A DNA stretch of 64,000 nt, from contig JAGVSM010002811.1 in NCBI GenBank assembly GCA_022494885.1, forward strand, positions 1 to 64,000. Direction: 5' to 3'. Positions 43,388 through 55,018 of this stretch are shown here, in pieces. Within the stretch, counting starts at the first letter, position 1. Each line of letters begins with the position of its first letter. Made by a program: the position numbers and the translations under genes. A model generated the notes under the pieces. The model had not been told where the DNA came from. It saw nothing but the letters and a program-made list of their open reading frames with translations, and searched no databases. Source of the stretch: Micrasema longulum (lineage: Eukaryota > Arthropoda > Insecta > Trichoptera > Brachycentridae).

Positions 43388-44062
43388 TCAAACACACCGA
43401 GTATGCATTGTACGTAGTACGTATTTGTATGCACGCATTAACAGGTTGATGGAGGCACTTGCTCTATAAAAATAAAACGGATCGAGCTTGTTAGATTCTC
43501 GGAAGCGCGAGATGAAGAAATCGTCTCCCAAAGTAAGGCGTAAGGAGGTGGTAGCGAGGATGGAGAGGTGCATGACGAGAGTTACATCGTCAGGTCGCCG
43601 TCGCCAGTCTGCTACTGGCCGCCGGAGAGACATGCTGCCCGGACTGCTAGCCGCGGTGAAAACCGTCGGACTTTCTAACGCTGTGTCCCCGGCCTCGAGT
43701 GGCTCGGAGGCGACACTCGATACTGATACTCGATAGTGCTTCGCAAGTGTCAACTCCGCCTTATACCTAAACCCGCTAAACTTTGACTGACACAACGCGA
43801 CTATTTCCCAGTATCTAGTTCTATTCGCAATAAGCAACACCGCTCGGATTAAATCAAAGTCAGTGAAATGAGTGCTAGCGTGATCGCGTGATTCTGTTTC
43901 GTACCTCCTGGTGTTTGTGTGCTCTCCCGAGGAATACGCACTGTGCAGGCTGCAGGCTGCAGGCCGCAGGCTGCTCGTTTCTGGCTGCTGGGCGCTGGAC
44001 GCTGGACGCTGGTCGCTGGTCGCCGGTTCCCGGCTGTAGCTGAACAGTTGGGTAGGTAACAC
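43388..44062 (-). other. GC-rich island with longest open frame; candidate exon or promoter region
   Basis: About 43480-44050 is far richer in GC than anything around. A 224-codon minus frame spans it, but GC-rich DNA has few stops. Part of the product is low complexity (RPASSAQQPE, RPAACSLHSA) produced by the CTGCAGG/GCTGGACGCTGGTCGCTG tandem at 43945-44025. A plus frame (43488-43736; MKKSSPKVRRKEVVARMERC) competes. On the plus strand TTGG|GTAGGTAAC at 44052 and CCAAA|GTAAGG near 43530 are donor-like. I cannot choose a strand; it may be a 5' exon with promoter. Confidence 0.25.
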
Positions 44063-44099
44063 CGAGCATTATCAGAATCCCCTTTCATTCATGGTACTT

Positions 44100-45567
44100 A
44101 CGTACCTGTACCGAGGTACATGGAACGGGTTGCCTTGTACTACATCTAAAAGTGATAGTTATCAGCGATTCTAACTAGAATCTTGACTGAATTCGCCGAG
44201 ACAATTAAACTATCCTATATCCATAGGAATATTTAATAATATGATTTAAAAGGTATTAAATTACTAATATAATGATGCCCCAATTCAGTAGCTTAGATAT
44301 TTCTACCGAAGCCTTAGTAAGAATATCGCGTATGCAAATAAACAAAAAACATAGCTTTGAAAACATTAGATGTGCCCGCGTACGATTTCTTTTCTCATCG
44401 AGAGAAACTTCGGCGCAAATCAAACTGCGTTTATAAATCAAACAATCACGCCACAATAGTAAAGGTGTCAGAAACTAAGAGAAAATATCGTTAGACCTGT
44501 CTAGAAGTCTTCGCAAATCTGTGTTTATTAGGCACAGCTTGTTACATGCGTATGTATACATAATAAATGGAAGGAAGGCTGAAACTTGAACCGGATTTCC
44601 AAGCGCACAAACAACGTTAGCTAACTTATTTTCAATATTAATTTGTTTTCAATCATTTCTGATATAACTCAAATGAGGTATATATTTTTTCGGATGCATA
44701 CGTACATTAGCGGAACACTAATGACACAGAAGGAAAGTCCTACTATTATTATCTATCTCGTAGTCTACCATCGACAGTGTTACCCAAGATATCGATTGCT
44801 CAACACTTAATTATTTATAGCGTTATGAAGAAGGAGAATCGCTTCCACTTCCACTTCCAGTTATTAAAGGTACAGTCGGTTGACCGCGGTTTGAAGCGCT
44901 TCAGTGAGCTGTTAATGTTGAGGGGCCCGTGAAATCGGCATCAATCAATACGCACATTTGACCAATGAAATGCAAGCCGAAGTAAATTGACATATATTAT
45001 TCAAACAAACAATTTAGTAATGGTACTGAATCTGCGCTGATGTCATCTCCGAAAGTCACGTCTCTAACGAGGACGATGCAATTCACTTATAAATCATTAT
45101 TCTAAGAACGTGAGGAGGCAGTGTGGGTAATCATAGAGTGCTAATTATTATATAATATAATATGACGACAAAAACTAACTTAATGACAAAATAAGCTTTT
45201 GGAGAACACGTCATTTTGGGGGATAATTTATAAAATGTACGCGTATTATTTCAAAGTTTAAATAGGAATCGTTTTGCTATTGAACACAAAAGTATTTATT
45301 TTATCAAAAAAAGTTTATATTAAAAATATAAAAATATTATAACAAATACATGTAATTATTTTCTACCTCTTTAATAGAGCAAAATGATCGTGTTTAGATA
45401 GGGAGTTCGTTTTAAAATTACACACTTTAAAATAAATAAGTATACTTAATTACAAAAATCAATAAAAATTGCACGGAAATCAGGATGGACTGGGTTTCAT
45501 ATGGTTCCTTAATTTCGATTTGAATAATTTTATATTTTCAATACCTTTTATTTATAAAGATAATTTA
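44100..45567. other. Unique-looking DNA without a recognised gene
   Basis: Moderately AT-rich and with fewer recognisable repeats than elsewhere. GC-richer pieces lie at 44860-44950 (CGGTTGACCGCGGTTTGAAG) and 45050-45130. It could hold regulatory sequence of the island to the left; this is inference from low repeat content. Confidence 0.3.
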
Positions 45568-46110
45568 TCAAAATATTTTTTCTCTAGAAAGAATAGCGTT
45601 TTTGTGCTGCTCTAGTATTGCACCTAGGCACATTTGAATCAAAAAGACAAGATTTTTTTCTTCAATTTTTTTAAATAGTGACTTTTTTCTCTTGAAAAAC
45701 TTGGACTTTCGATTCTTTTTTTTAATGTCTTCTACCATTTTTACCGAAAATTCCTTAAATTCTAAATTAGATGGGTACATTCTTGGCTTTTTAATTAAAA
45801 TTTTAATAATGTTTTTTTGTGATATTAACAAAGGGTGTATGCCATAATGTAAAATCGATTGTGTTATGGCAAAATGCACAATTTTTATACTTTTTAAAAA
45901 TTAAATATTTCTTATCCTTAAATATATAAATATGTTTTTAAATCTTTTTTACCGTTGGAGCAATTTGTGATTTCCACTTGCAGTTTTCGTCTATTACAAT
46001 ACCAAGATATTTTATCGGGTTACATCTTTTAATTATTGTCTATGATTGGTTGCATATAACAGTATGCTTAGTTTATGCCAAGCATTTTTTGTGGGCTCAA
46101 TTTTTACTTT
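45568..46110 (-). pseudogene. Jockey-like LINE reverse transcriptase C-terminal fragment
   Basis: Minus strand: NPIKYLGIVIDENCKWKSQI near 45945-46025 is the .KYLG..ID..L.W..QI block. The frame 45568-45879 then gives FAITQSILHYGI, QKNIIKILIKKPRMYPSNL and EFKEFSVK. This corresponds to the S.L.YGI.........I....KP..YPT..LYKE..V region after the palm. The catalytic residues are not in the fragment. The copy ends near 45568 without a clear tail. Confidence 0.7.
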
Positions 46111-46211
46111 AACAAATTTCAAAACAAGATGTGTATGTTTCTTTTCAATGTTTATTACTATGAATTCATAATGTAATTATATCGACAAATATTTTCATAA
46201 GAGTTTGAGAA

Positions 46212-46415
46212 GGGTTTACGACCTGTCGTTGTCTGGTTTAAATAATCACTTTACACTGATTTTTCTGCCTATGATTGAACCTTGTTATACACTTCATATC
46301 AATGAATGTTACACAGTAGTTGTTAAGAGGCTCCTTAAACTAGCCAATACAGGTTATAAGCCCTGAAAATGCTGAGATTTTAATATTACCTTCTGTAAAA
46401 TGTTTTCTGTCAATG
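46212..46415. mobile_element. Fold-back element E, copy 2 (diverged)
   Basis: The left arm (ACGACCTGTCGTTGTCTGGT, TTTACACTGATTTTTCTGCC) is mirrored by the right (TGTTACACAGTAG, ACTAGCCAATACAGGTTATA, ATATTACCTTCTGTAAAATG). More decayed than the copies at 47655 and 57118. Confidence 0.55.
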
Positions 46416-46931
46416 TTTTTTTAAAATTCTTTATTCGGAAAACCAACAGCTATATTTATCTTATATATAAAACAAAACAAATAACAAATAAGCCAATTAC
46501 TGATTTTCACAAGTAGCATCGCATTGAGTCCAAAAATATTCTCAAACATAAAATTTACAGTAATCTAATGTAAATCTAAAAGAAAAGAAAAAAGACTACG
46601 ATTTATTTCGAAAGCAAACGCCGCACGTCATTATGATTATTCGCAAATAAATCTACGTTTGATGATTTTGTTATTACATTAAAATTACTCAAAGTTCGCC
46701 AGAAATATGAATTTTGCCTATAGTTAGATGAAACAAGAGGAATATGAAGAAAAAGGTTATTCCTAAGAACTTTTGAAGAAACATTAATAGAGAGTTTGCA
46801 CAGTAGTTCAGGACAGTCAATTGTTCAACTTTTAATAGATAAATTATGATGATAGTGATGTTTTTTACATATTTGAATCTATTGATAGGATTTAAACTCA
46901 AGTTTCAACCGGAAACGACGTGCTGAGATAT

Positions 46932-47255
46932 TTATTTATTGTACAGCGCCCTTGAGGTCATTTTCACAAAAATGGCGCTATATAAATTATCTAAACACAT
47001 GCTTGACGAATTTCTTTGGAATATTTTCAACGCGTGATATCTGCACATTGTAAATAGGATTTCATATTTGTGATGCGTATTCCAAGTTGCTTCGCACCAA
47101 TGTACAGTGAAGGATTTTGAAAGTCTTTGCCACGGTGAACGACGTAGAGCTACGCATAACAAAGCCAAGTGCACGCGATGATTTTTTATGGTGCTATCAA
47201 CATGGGCGTCGAAAAGTAATTTACTATCGTGGTAGACACCTAGATCCTTTACAAA
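46932..47255 (-). pseudogene. Jockey-like reverse transcriptase fragment
   Basis: The minus-strand frame has VKDLGVYHDSKLLFDAHVDS near its start, the V.DLGV..DSKL.F..H.. block of Jockey reverse transcriptases. It is followed by ATWNTHHKYEI, which parallels the W.P.Y..HI segment. The upstream part of the frame (47270-47444) is element E sequence, not coding. The copy is short and in-frame but lacks the catalytic aspartates. Confidence 0.6.
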
Positions 47256-47274
47256 TAATGTAATGTGTAATATG

Positions 47275-47370
47275 TTGTAATATGTTAATCTTAATATCTC
47301 CATAGGGGTCGAAAACCTGTCCTGGTTTACAAAACTTTGGTCAAACTCAAAACATTGCAAATGTAGTAAT
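47275..47370. repeat. Fold-back element E, arm fragment
   Basis: GTAATATGTTAATCTTAATA, then CCTGTCCTGGTTTACAAAAC and TTTGGTCAAACTCAAAACAT matches the outer arm of E, as at 48020-48100. Confidence 0.55.
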
Positions 47371-47654
47371 GTAATAATGCACTGTAAAAAATCGGTACGG
47401 ATAGAGCTGTACAAAATTATAATAAATTCTGATTTTGTCTGCACCGAATCTCAAACTTAAAACTAAAAAATGATATGATTTAATTATTGTTTTCTATTGT
47501 AGTCACCTACTGCATAATATGTTTTTTTAATGCTTTTTTTTAAAAAGCAAAAAATCACGAAGGTAAAAAGTGTCATTATTTTCTCCGTGCGACGTTAGGT
47601 TTCGTATCCTATGGGACAAACGGCACGTATTACGTTACCCCGCCATACATGTAC

Positions 47655-48112
47655 GCAATGTTTGTAATATGAAAATATTACAACAGAGACGAAGAACATT
47701 TAAGAGAAGGTAATATGGAAGTCCAGGCATCTACAGGGCTTATGACCAGTCAATGGCTGGTTTAAGTGGCCACTTTACACACTGTGTAACATTCACCATT
47801 TTGCCTATATTTGAACATCTATATTCCTTCAATTCTTTCATCTGTTGATGTTTGTGAATTTAAAGAGCTGAAACCTTTATTTATGCGGGTGAGATTCGTC
47901 TAATTGAATTATTTCACCTACATACTACACACTTAAACCAGCCATTGACAGGTCATAAGCCCTGTAGATGCCTAGACTTCTATATTACCTTCTCTTAAAT
48001 GTTCTTCATCTCTGTTGTAATATGTTAATATAAACAGCTCCCCAGGGAGTTGAATCCAGTCCTTGTCTACAAAAATTTGGACAAACTCAAAATATTGTCA
48101 ATGTTTGTAAGA
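47655..48112. mobile_element. Fold-back element E, copy 4
   Basis: The inner arms are long and well matched: CAACAGAGACGAAGAACATT... at 47680-47800 against ATGTTCTTCATCTCTGTTG at 47925-48030. They include GGTAATATGGAAGTCCAGGC and its inverse. The right side extends further (CTCCCCAGGGAGTTGAATCC, AAATTTGGACAAACTCAAAA) where the left does not. CAATGTTTGTAA occurs at both outer edges (about 47656 and 48099), a possible target duplication. Confidence 0.7.
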
Positions 48113-48840
48113 TACGCACTCAGCGGGCGTGACGTGTGACGTCAAAGTGACGCCAACTGCCAGCCGTTTTGTATGCACTTGTTATACCAGAAAATTATGA
48201 ATGAAAGCTTTTTTTGATACATTGATAGTAATATCATATAAATGGTGAAAAAAGTATTCGATACAATTTCAACGTTATTCTCCATTTGTGAAATACCCTA
48301 TTCATTCGCTTTTTAAAGGTACATTATATATAATTATTCTTTTATTAGTCAGAATCATTTAATTTATCATTATTGATAATCTGCTCGGCGTTTATTCAAC
48401 AAAGGCATAAAAAATTTGGATCAATATTATGTATAGACGGGGGTCTACGTTCAAGGCGCACGGAAATAATGCAGTTGTGTTATGACGCTGTCCGGTCGAG
48501 TTTCGATTAAAATTAGCTCGACGCGCTAATAAAATATACGTACAACAGATTTCAGGTATCAATTAATTGAAAACCAAAATAATGAAACTGGTCGCATATT
48601 AAAAAAATTATAGGGAAGAATTGAAATAAAATATTGAACTGTATTGTATTTAAAAATGAGCACAAAGTGAAGCAAAATAGTAAAGGTTATGCGTAATTCG
48701 AAATAAAATTATCTTTTTCGAAACCTTCAAAATGTAAAATTGACTAATTATCAAATAATATTGACTAATTTGTTTAACTTTTTTTGTGTCCTCTCGTTCT
48801 CTTCATTTGGAATAAAACGGACATAACTTATGCTAACAGT
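48113..48840. other. AT-rich stretch with a small CRE-like cluster
   Basis: CGTGACGTGTGACGTCAAAG then TGACGCC at 48128-48155 packs three TGACG words into under 30 bp. GC-richer sequence recurs near 48440-48530 (GGGGTCTACGTTCAAGGCGC). No gene recognised. Confidence 0.35.
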
Positions 48841-49099
48841 TCATCATCATCATCATTCCCTTTATGTACTACGTAGGGTACTGCATTAGTACACCAATTG
48901 CAGCGTATCTTGATCATTTTTGTTACATGAAGGTAAGATGATCAGTCTTACGCTTCAGGTACCAGTCCAGGGACCATGAAATATTATTGTGTGATAACAC
49001 CCTTTTAAATAAATATTTCATTTCAACCATGTCGGGAATCGAACCCGAGACCTCTTGCATAAAAGGCTAATGCGCTGACCATTACACCACGAGGCCGAC
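48841..49099 (-). mobile_element. SINE family B, well-preserved copy
   Basis: From TCATCATCATCATTCCCTTT through GTACACCAATTGCAGCGTAT, AGTCTTACGCTTCAGGTACC and GTCGGGAATCGAACCCGAGA to TTACACCACGAGGCCGAC. Best B-box match in the family; lacks the non-tRNA head. Confidence 0.85.
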
Positions 49100-49130
49100 A
49101 ACGAATATTTTAAACTCGATAGCTTTTCTC

Positions 49131-49335
49131 AGGGCAAGTATTACAGTGGGAATTTAACGTTTATTTTCAATTTTATCAACAAAGTAAAATTGAGTAATCT
49201 GGATTTAAAAAAAATCCATGCATGCATTTTTTTTCCTTAACATGTTCAATTACAGGTTGCTGACGAAGATACTCTATTTTTTTATATAAATATACACATT
49301 TTCGTACATACATTTCGATTTTACTTTATACCATG
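49131..49335. mobile_element. Harbinger-like MITE, family C, copy 4 (right end decayed)
   Basis: Starts after CAG with GGCAAGTATTACAGTGGGAA and continues colinear with copy 2 (CATGTTCAATTACAGGTTGC, CATTTTCGTACATACATTTC). The right terminal repeat is not recognisable. Confidence 0.6.
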
Positions 49336-50750
49336 GTTTCTATTCTACAGGACTCATATTGACCATATTGCGTCTGTCTAACACCGTTTTCTAAGAAAAG
49401 TGACATTGTAGCTCGGATCGCGAATTCCTATTTTAAAATAGAGCAATCTCTTAATCTGCGTTGATTGGAGAAACGTAGAACTTAGATGAACCTATTCATT
49501 TCATCATTTTCAAAATACTTAATGCTATAAGTGATGTCCCATCTCTGTTGCAATCAATTTCTTTTCATGTTCCCAACCATGTAACCAGAAGTCAAAATCT
49601 GCTTCTATTTGTTTTATACCCCAATTTCCAGAATGTGTAGATTAGTCAATTCGTCACACAATTTGGAATTCTTTGGGATAGATCTTCCGGCTCTTCGTAG
49701 ATCTCTTCGCCACTAAAACAGTGTGGGATGAAGATGGATGACATGGTTTAACTCGAAGTCTTATATGTTTATATATTGTATACCATTATATTGTTTGTCT
49801 TTGCTACATAGTTTTATGTGCTTTTTGTTCAGTTTCTTCATGTAACTGTTGCAATTGGCTAAAACACAATATATAAACATTTTTTTTTTTAAATAAAAAA
49901 GTACTATCTTGATTTGTACCGATGAAGATGCGTTTGTAATTGAGGATCGTTTTTTGAAAACGCGATATTCGCCCCACATGACGAATCGGCTTTTTAAAAA
50001 TTATTTAAAGCCAATATCAAAATGCATGGATTAATAAATAAAAAAACTCACCAAAACACACTAAAAACCGGCTTAAAAAAATATCGTGTGTATTGATCCC
50101 TAATTTCAATGATTTGTATTGGGTGCTAATGAAATATAAAAGAAAATTAATTTTAAACCATAAATATAAATTAGATTACCTGATAAATAAATGCATATGA
50201 TTATGCTTTACATAAACCTTATTTAATAATTAATAAATCTAAAAAAAAACGTAGATATTAATTTATTTAAAATTATTTTTCACGGCCACTTAAGTTTGAT
50301 GTCAAACAAATTTTTTTTGTTAATCAAAATTCGTTAGTCCAAACAGATAGGAAGAATAATTATTGCTAAATTGTTTTACATTTCAATATTTAAAGCATTT
50401 ATTTTAATTTTAAACGCATTGTGCAACAATTTTACAACATAGTTTTAATGAAATAATTTTGTACTGATTTATTATTAGTAATAAATTATTTTAACGCAGT
50501 GCTGCAAATATGAGTTTAATACATGGTGTGGTTAATTGGCGTAATTAAATATTGGATAAAAGGGAATTTATTTTATTTTTTTATCAAGTAAACGTTTTAT
50601 TTACAATACACTAACATTGTAATTGTTCATATGTAAGGAACCGTGAAATGTTTAATACTATTTGCCTAATCATATTTTCTCAACACGAAGTATACATATG
50701 TTAAATATATGAAGAAAATGGTAGAACAATAAAAATGGAAAAAAAAATTG
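49336..50750. other. AT-rich stretch without recognisable content
   Basis: Only short open frames (for example 49761-49979 minus) with no motifs. Long A/T runs throughout; nothing supported. Confidence 0.5.
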
Positions 50751-50751
50751 G

Positions 50752-51032
50752 ATCATCATTTGCACCAAGTGGCGCATAGGGCACTGCATTTGTACTACGA
50801 TTGCAGCGTATCGATCTAATTTATGTTAGATGAAAGGTAAGGTTTCAGGGGCCAGTCCAGAAACAATGAAATATTCCAGTGCAGAGTCACCCTTAAAACT
50901 AATATTTCATAGCCACCCTGCCAGGAATCGAACCTTGGACCTACGAACACGCTAACCACTTCACTACGGGAAGAACTTACTAGTACTTGACTTCGTTTTT
51001 TAGTATTTTTACCTGAGAGTAGTTACTGAGTC
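50752..51032 (-). mobile_element. SINE family B, diverged copy
   Basis: ATCATCATTTGCACCAAGTG, GCATAGGGCACTGCATTTGT, CCACCCTGCCAGGAATCGAA and CTAACCACTTCACTACGGG. It is followed by the non-tRNA head remnant ACCTGAGAGTAGTTACTGAG at about 51011. Confidence 0.65.
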
Positions 51033-52684
51033 CTTAGAAAATAAACTAATTACTAATTACTAGACTCAATGTGGTTTCCGGCACTACGTACGACAAACAT
51101 TAAAATGACACTGAATCTTCTGACTGCCGACTGCGACTCGGTACAAATGACTATAACATGAACCCATCATTTTCTAAACAACACAATGCATAGATCCATA
51201 GACAACCCAGTAGATGACTCCTGAAATGGTAGCCGAAACCTCGTAACTACTTCAACCTATACTGCCGTTATACGCAAACGGGCAGTTATTTTCAAAAGTC
51301 ATATTTTAAGAGAAGACACACTTTAGTATTAATCATAGTAGGTTTGCCATTTGTTTTCAAATCATAAAATCTGTGTGTGTCATATCTACACCGAGTTTTT
51401 GCTTATGAATCTCTAGATGTTGTGTTATTGCTTAAAAAACTTTAAAGAATTTACATCGTATTTCGTACTGAAATGGTTTTTTTATGCTCGAAGCTATATA
51501 TAAAATGGTTTGAAATTTTTTTTGTAGAATATTATCTCAAATTTATTTCATTTTGTGATTTTCGTCAAAAAGCTTACTTTTTGCTTATACGGGAACACCC
51601 AAAATAAGACCATTAAGTATTGGTATTTTTTACTCATTTACGCAGGTGAATATTTAATTATGCTCGTATTGTATTCAAATATTTGTTTTACCTTGTGTTT
51701 GTGTTAAAAATAAAAACACGTACGTATCGGAAGATTTTTTTCTCTAGGATTAATCAAGCTAAACAAATGTACTAACGAGTATTTAAATTTTTTAGATAAA
51801 TGGAAAATCCAGCCGAATAAAATATTTTTTAAAATCTGGGCAGATCTTAACCATTTTCGTACAGTATTTGTAATAGGAAGGCGAAATATTTAAATACATG
51901 TAAATAAATGTAAAATGAGGTAAAGACGTAATCTCGAGGTAAATGAATGTCATTGTGCAAAGCAAAATTGCGAGCAGAAAGAGGCCCAGGAGGAGAAGAA
52001 CTTGCGGCAGTGGTATGCCAAGTCTTCAGTGGAGCTTTTCCGGGTTGCCGTAAATAAAATAACGTTGGCTTACATGATCGCGGACGTCCGATTTCGGACA
52101 TGCACCCAGCAAAAAGGAAGAAATTCATAAAATATCTTTATTATCTACGCGCTCCTGCGTCCTACATACATCAAATCACGGGATTTTCTACTTTTTAAAA
52201 ATGACATGAAATTTAACGTACCCGATTGGCGACTACGATTCTTCGTGCCCTCATTAAACTGTATGATTAGAATATTTACATAGAAATAACGGCCAAATCA
52301 GTATGTAGGAATACGTTTCCTACAAAAATGCATTGATGTCAATTTGAGGGTTGATGCTAGAAGTGCCCATGTCAAAAAAGTGAATTGTTCAGAAGAGGGG
52401 GTTATTTGTTTCTGTATCGACGTTTCGTATAAAATTACCCAAGTAAACAAAGGTATTAAAATTTCCAAAATTAACAAGATTTTTTTCAATACATTCATTG
52501 CTAATGTAAACATAGACAAGTCTTGTTGTCAAATATTGCGAAAAACTATTTTGAAATACGCAAGACAAACATATGTTTGGCAAGTGAATGATTTATATAC
52601 TTATTAATTTAAAAGGATATTTATTTAAAAATTCTTTCTGATGCCTAACTCGCGTGACATAGGCGATTCTACCAATCTTCTTAT
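51033..52684. other. Mostly AT-rich, one GC-richer block
   Basis: 51950-52115 is GC-richer (GCAGAAAGAGGCCCAGGAGG, GGAGCTTTTCCGGGTTGCCG) with a minus frame (51847-52128) that might be an old retroelement end. I do not recognise it. The rest shows nothing. Confidence 0.35.
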
Positions 52685-52935
52685 TCTTTAATGGCACTAC
52701 AGCCCATATCGAGCCATGGCCTCCGTTGACCTTGGCCCCTAACTCCTGAAATATGTTGTAACTCTCCAGCTAGAGACTTCCAGTAGTTGGGATGCATTAT
52801 TTTATGTCGTCTTCATATCGCAGCCTCGGTCAACCGATCTTTCTTCAGCCTCCAGGGTGTCCATCGAAGACTCTTTTTGGTACCCGTGATGATGGCATTC
52901 TCTGTACACGTCCGGCCCATTCTACCATTAATCCC
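52685..52935 (-). pseudogene. Probable RTE-like LINE 3' end
   Basis: AATGGCACTACAGCCCATAT at 52690 and the following GC-richer block read on the minus strand as GRTCTENAIITGTKKSLRW and, near the left edge, GQRRPWLDMGCSAIKE. This is a C-terminal layout I associate with RTE-like LINEs. No catalytic motif is present; frameshifts are likely. Confidence 0.4.
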
Positions 52936-54230
52936 CAGAAATTAGGTTAATAATAATTATAACATAAAATGGCGAATCCATTTTGTCTAGTTCTTTAAAT
53001 GATAGACTGTTGAAAAAAAAAATTCCTTTTGTTTCTTGAATACATTATTTGAGGATAAATGAATTTTATGTAAAATTTGTAGTGACGTAAATGTGTTTTC
53101 CTCAACGTAAAGTATTTGTCTAAAATATAAATATGATATTATCATTTGCATAAACACTTTCCAGATGTGGAAGGAAGATGTGGGAGAATGCTATTGTATG
53201 AAATTCTATTAAGTAACTCGTTGAACGATTCATATTATTGAAATTATAATCTTTTATCAATAGCATTATTATTTATGGCGTTGTAGATTTGGGTATTTAG
53301 ATAGGGCCAATTACATTAACAGCCAATAGTTAAAGCATTGTTGCGTTTTCATTTCACTTGTACATTTAAGCGAAATTGCAACTATCATTACACATATTTT
53401 CTTAGCATTTTTTGATCCAACTGACTTTAATTAGCGTCAGTCTTTCAAAAAAAAATATTATCCACTCACCGCACCGTAGAAAAATATTTTCACAGAAGCA
53501 GAGCAAGTGCTTAGTAATTATTGTCATCTTCACCACAATTTCCTCATTAGTACCTAAGGGTACATATAGTATTGCATCGGCACTCCTTTAGTTTAACAAT
53601 ATCAATAGACGTTATTTTGTTTAAATCACCACCCACCCATAAGCCGCAATAAATGCCCACTTTTATTTATGAAATAATACAAATAAAATAAATTTAATAA
53701 ATTCGATTTTTGAAAAATTATTCGTCATTACGAATCGCAAAAGGGCAGACAGTTCTGACGACGCGACGGTCACTTACATAGATGGGTGGTCTAATAAAAG
53801 CCGTGGTGACGGCTAGTGCACACCAATGCCATATTGGCCATATTGAAATTTTCATGAGTGTGCAGTCAGAAAATATGTAAAATGACCATAATATTATGAC
53901 ACCTAACGTGATATTTATGAGTACTTATTTATTTAAGCTTATTTTGTATGAAAGATGAACATTTTCGGCAAATAAATGCAGAAGGTTAGTATAGACCATA
54001 AATAGCCTGACATAAATTATGAATAAATAGTATGTTAAAATCATTTTTTTTTTTATGTTTTCCTATAATCATTTTATTAAATAAACTTGTTATATTGATT
54101 TCATGATGTCTGTCACTTTATCACGTACTGAAAATATTTCCGTATTAAGGTATATGTTTATAATTATCGTTTAAATGACCAAATGCAGACGTTTTTAAGC
54201 ACTCTGACCATTGTCATCCCCTTTTTATTG
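52936..54230. other. AT-rich stretch with a SINE B 3' fragment
   Basis: 53527-53600 (TTCACCACAATTTCCTCATT, GGTACATATAGTATTGCATC) is a decayed SINE B 3' end on the minus strand. ATTGGCCATATTGAAATTTTC near 53834 has a small palindrome. No gene. Confidence 0.45.
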
Positions 54231-54231
54231 T

Positions 54232-54320
54232 TTTTTGTTTATTTTTCCGTACATATATTTACATAGAATTTTAATTACAAAAATACACTTTAAAAAATAC
54301 ATCTTAAAATTAAGCTATCC
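54232..54320 (-). repeat. LINE 3' tail, family X, copy 2
   Basis: TTTGTTTATTTTTCCGTACA, TTTACATAGAATTTTAATTA and CATCTTAAAATTAAGC repeat the block at 12527, with CATC..AAAA partly duplicated here. Minus-strand retroelement tail. Confidence 0.5.
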
Positions 54321-54637
54321 CACAAATATGCAGCTTCTACTTGTAATAATCCATTTACATAAAATTTTGATATGTATCAGTATTGTTTTTCGTTATATTT
54401 TACCTACCTTATTTATTGACCAATTACTTACAGGCATTTAAACAGTACCGTTTTATTTTCCTTTAACTTAAAAAAAATGTACAGTGGTTAAAAAAATTAC
54501 CAGTCTTGAAATAAATATAAAAAGGAACATTGAACTTAATTGGACTTAAACAATCTTAGAAACTAATTAAAATTACAGTAGATTTGGTAATAGCATGCTC
54601 TCTATGGCTACTGTGTCATCTTTAAGCCGGAGTAATA

Positions 54638-55018
54638 TCACTGCTTGTTTCTTGAATGCTTGCATTTACTGTAAGAACACATCGACAGTGCTGCTATTTG
54701 GGAAGATTTTGTAGTTTTGAGGCTGTTGTCGCAAGAGAGTTCAATGAGAATCTCTTGCTCTTGTGTTGTGAATCCTGGCGGAGCTTGTGCACGGAGAAGA
54801 TCTTGGATCCACGCAAATTTTTTGACAACATCATCTGCAAAGTACTTCGAAAACCATTCTGTGAGCTTCGATAGGGGTTCCGTAAAAAGGGCCATCAGGT
54901 CTTGCGAGGGTACCAGTTCATTAGATGCCGCATATTTATCCGATTTCGGAAAGCAATCTTGACCGCTGACTTCATTCATTTTTTTATCCACAACTGCAGT
55001 TTCTTTAGTATAGGACAC
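54638..55018 (-). pseudogene. hAT (Buster/ZBED-type) transposase fragment
   Basis: The minus-strand frame contains DLMALFTEPLSKLTEWFSKYF, KKFAWIQDLLRAQAPPGFTT and QEQEILIELSCDNSLK. The aromatic FAWI.DP segment followed by E.LIEL..D..LK is a signature of ZBED5/SCAND3-related hAT transposases, just before their C-terminal dimerisation region. After SLK the frame no longer follows the family, which suggests a frameshift near 54725. The N-terminal BED finger and the RNaseH core are missing. No 8-bp duplication or hAT termini were found around it. Confidence 0.6.

Noticed and set aside
48841..49099. tRNA gene prediction at the SINE B head
   Set aside because: A and B boxes exist, but there is no paired acceptor stem, and the unit continues into a family-wide body.
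52298..52607. Frames on both strands, minus one containing FNTFVYLGNFIRNVD
   Set aside because: FVYLG.. recalls the RTE F.YLGS.I..DG block, but no flanking motif follows in any frame, so I did not call a LINE fragment.
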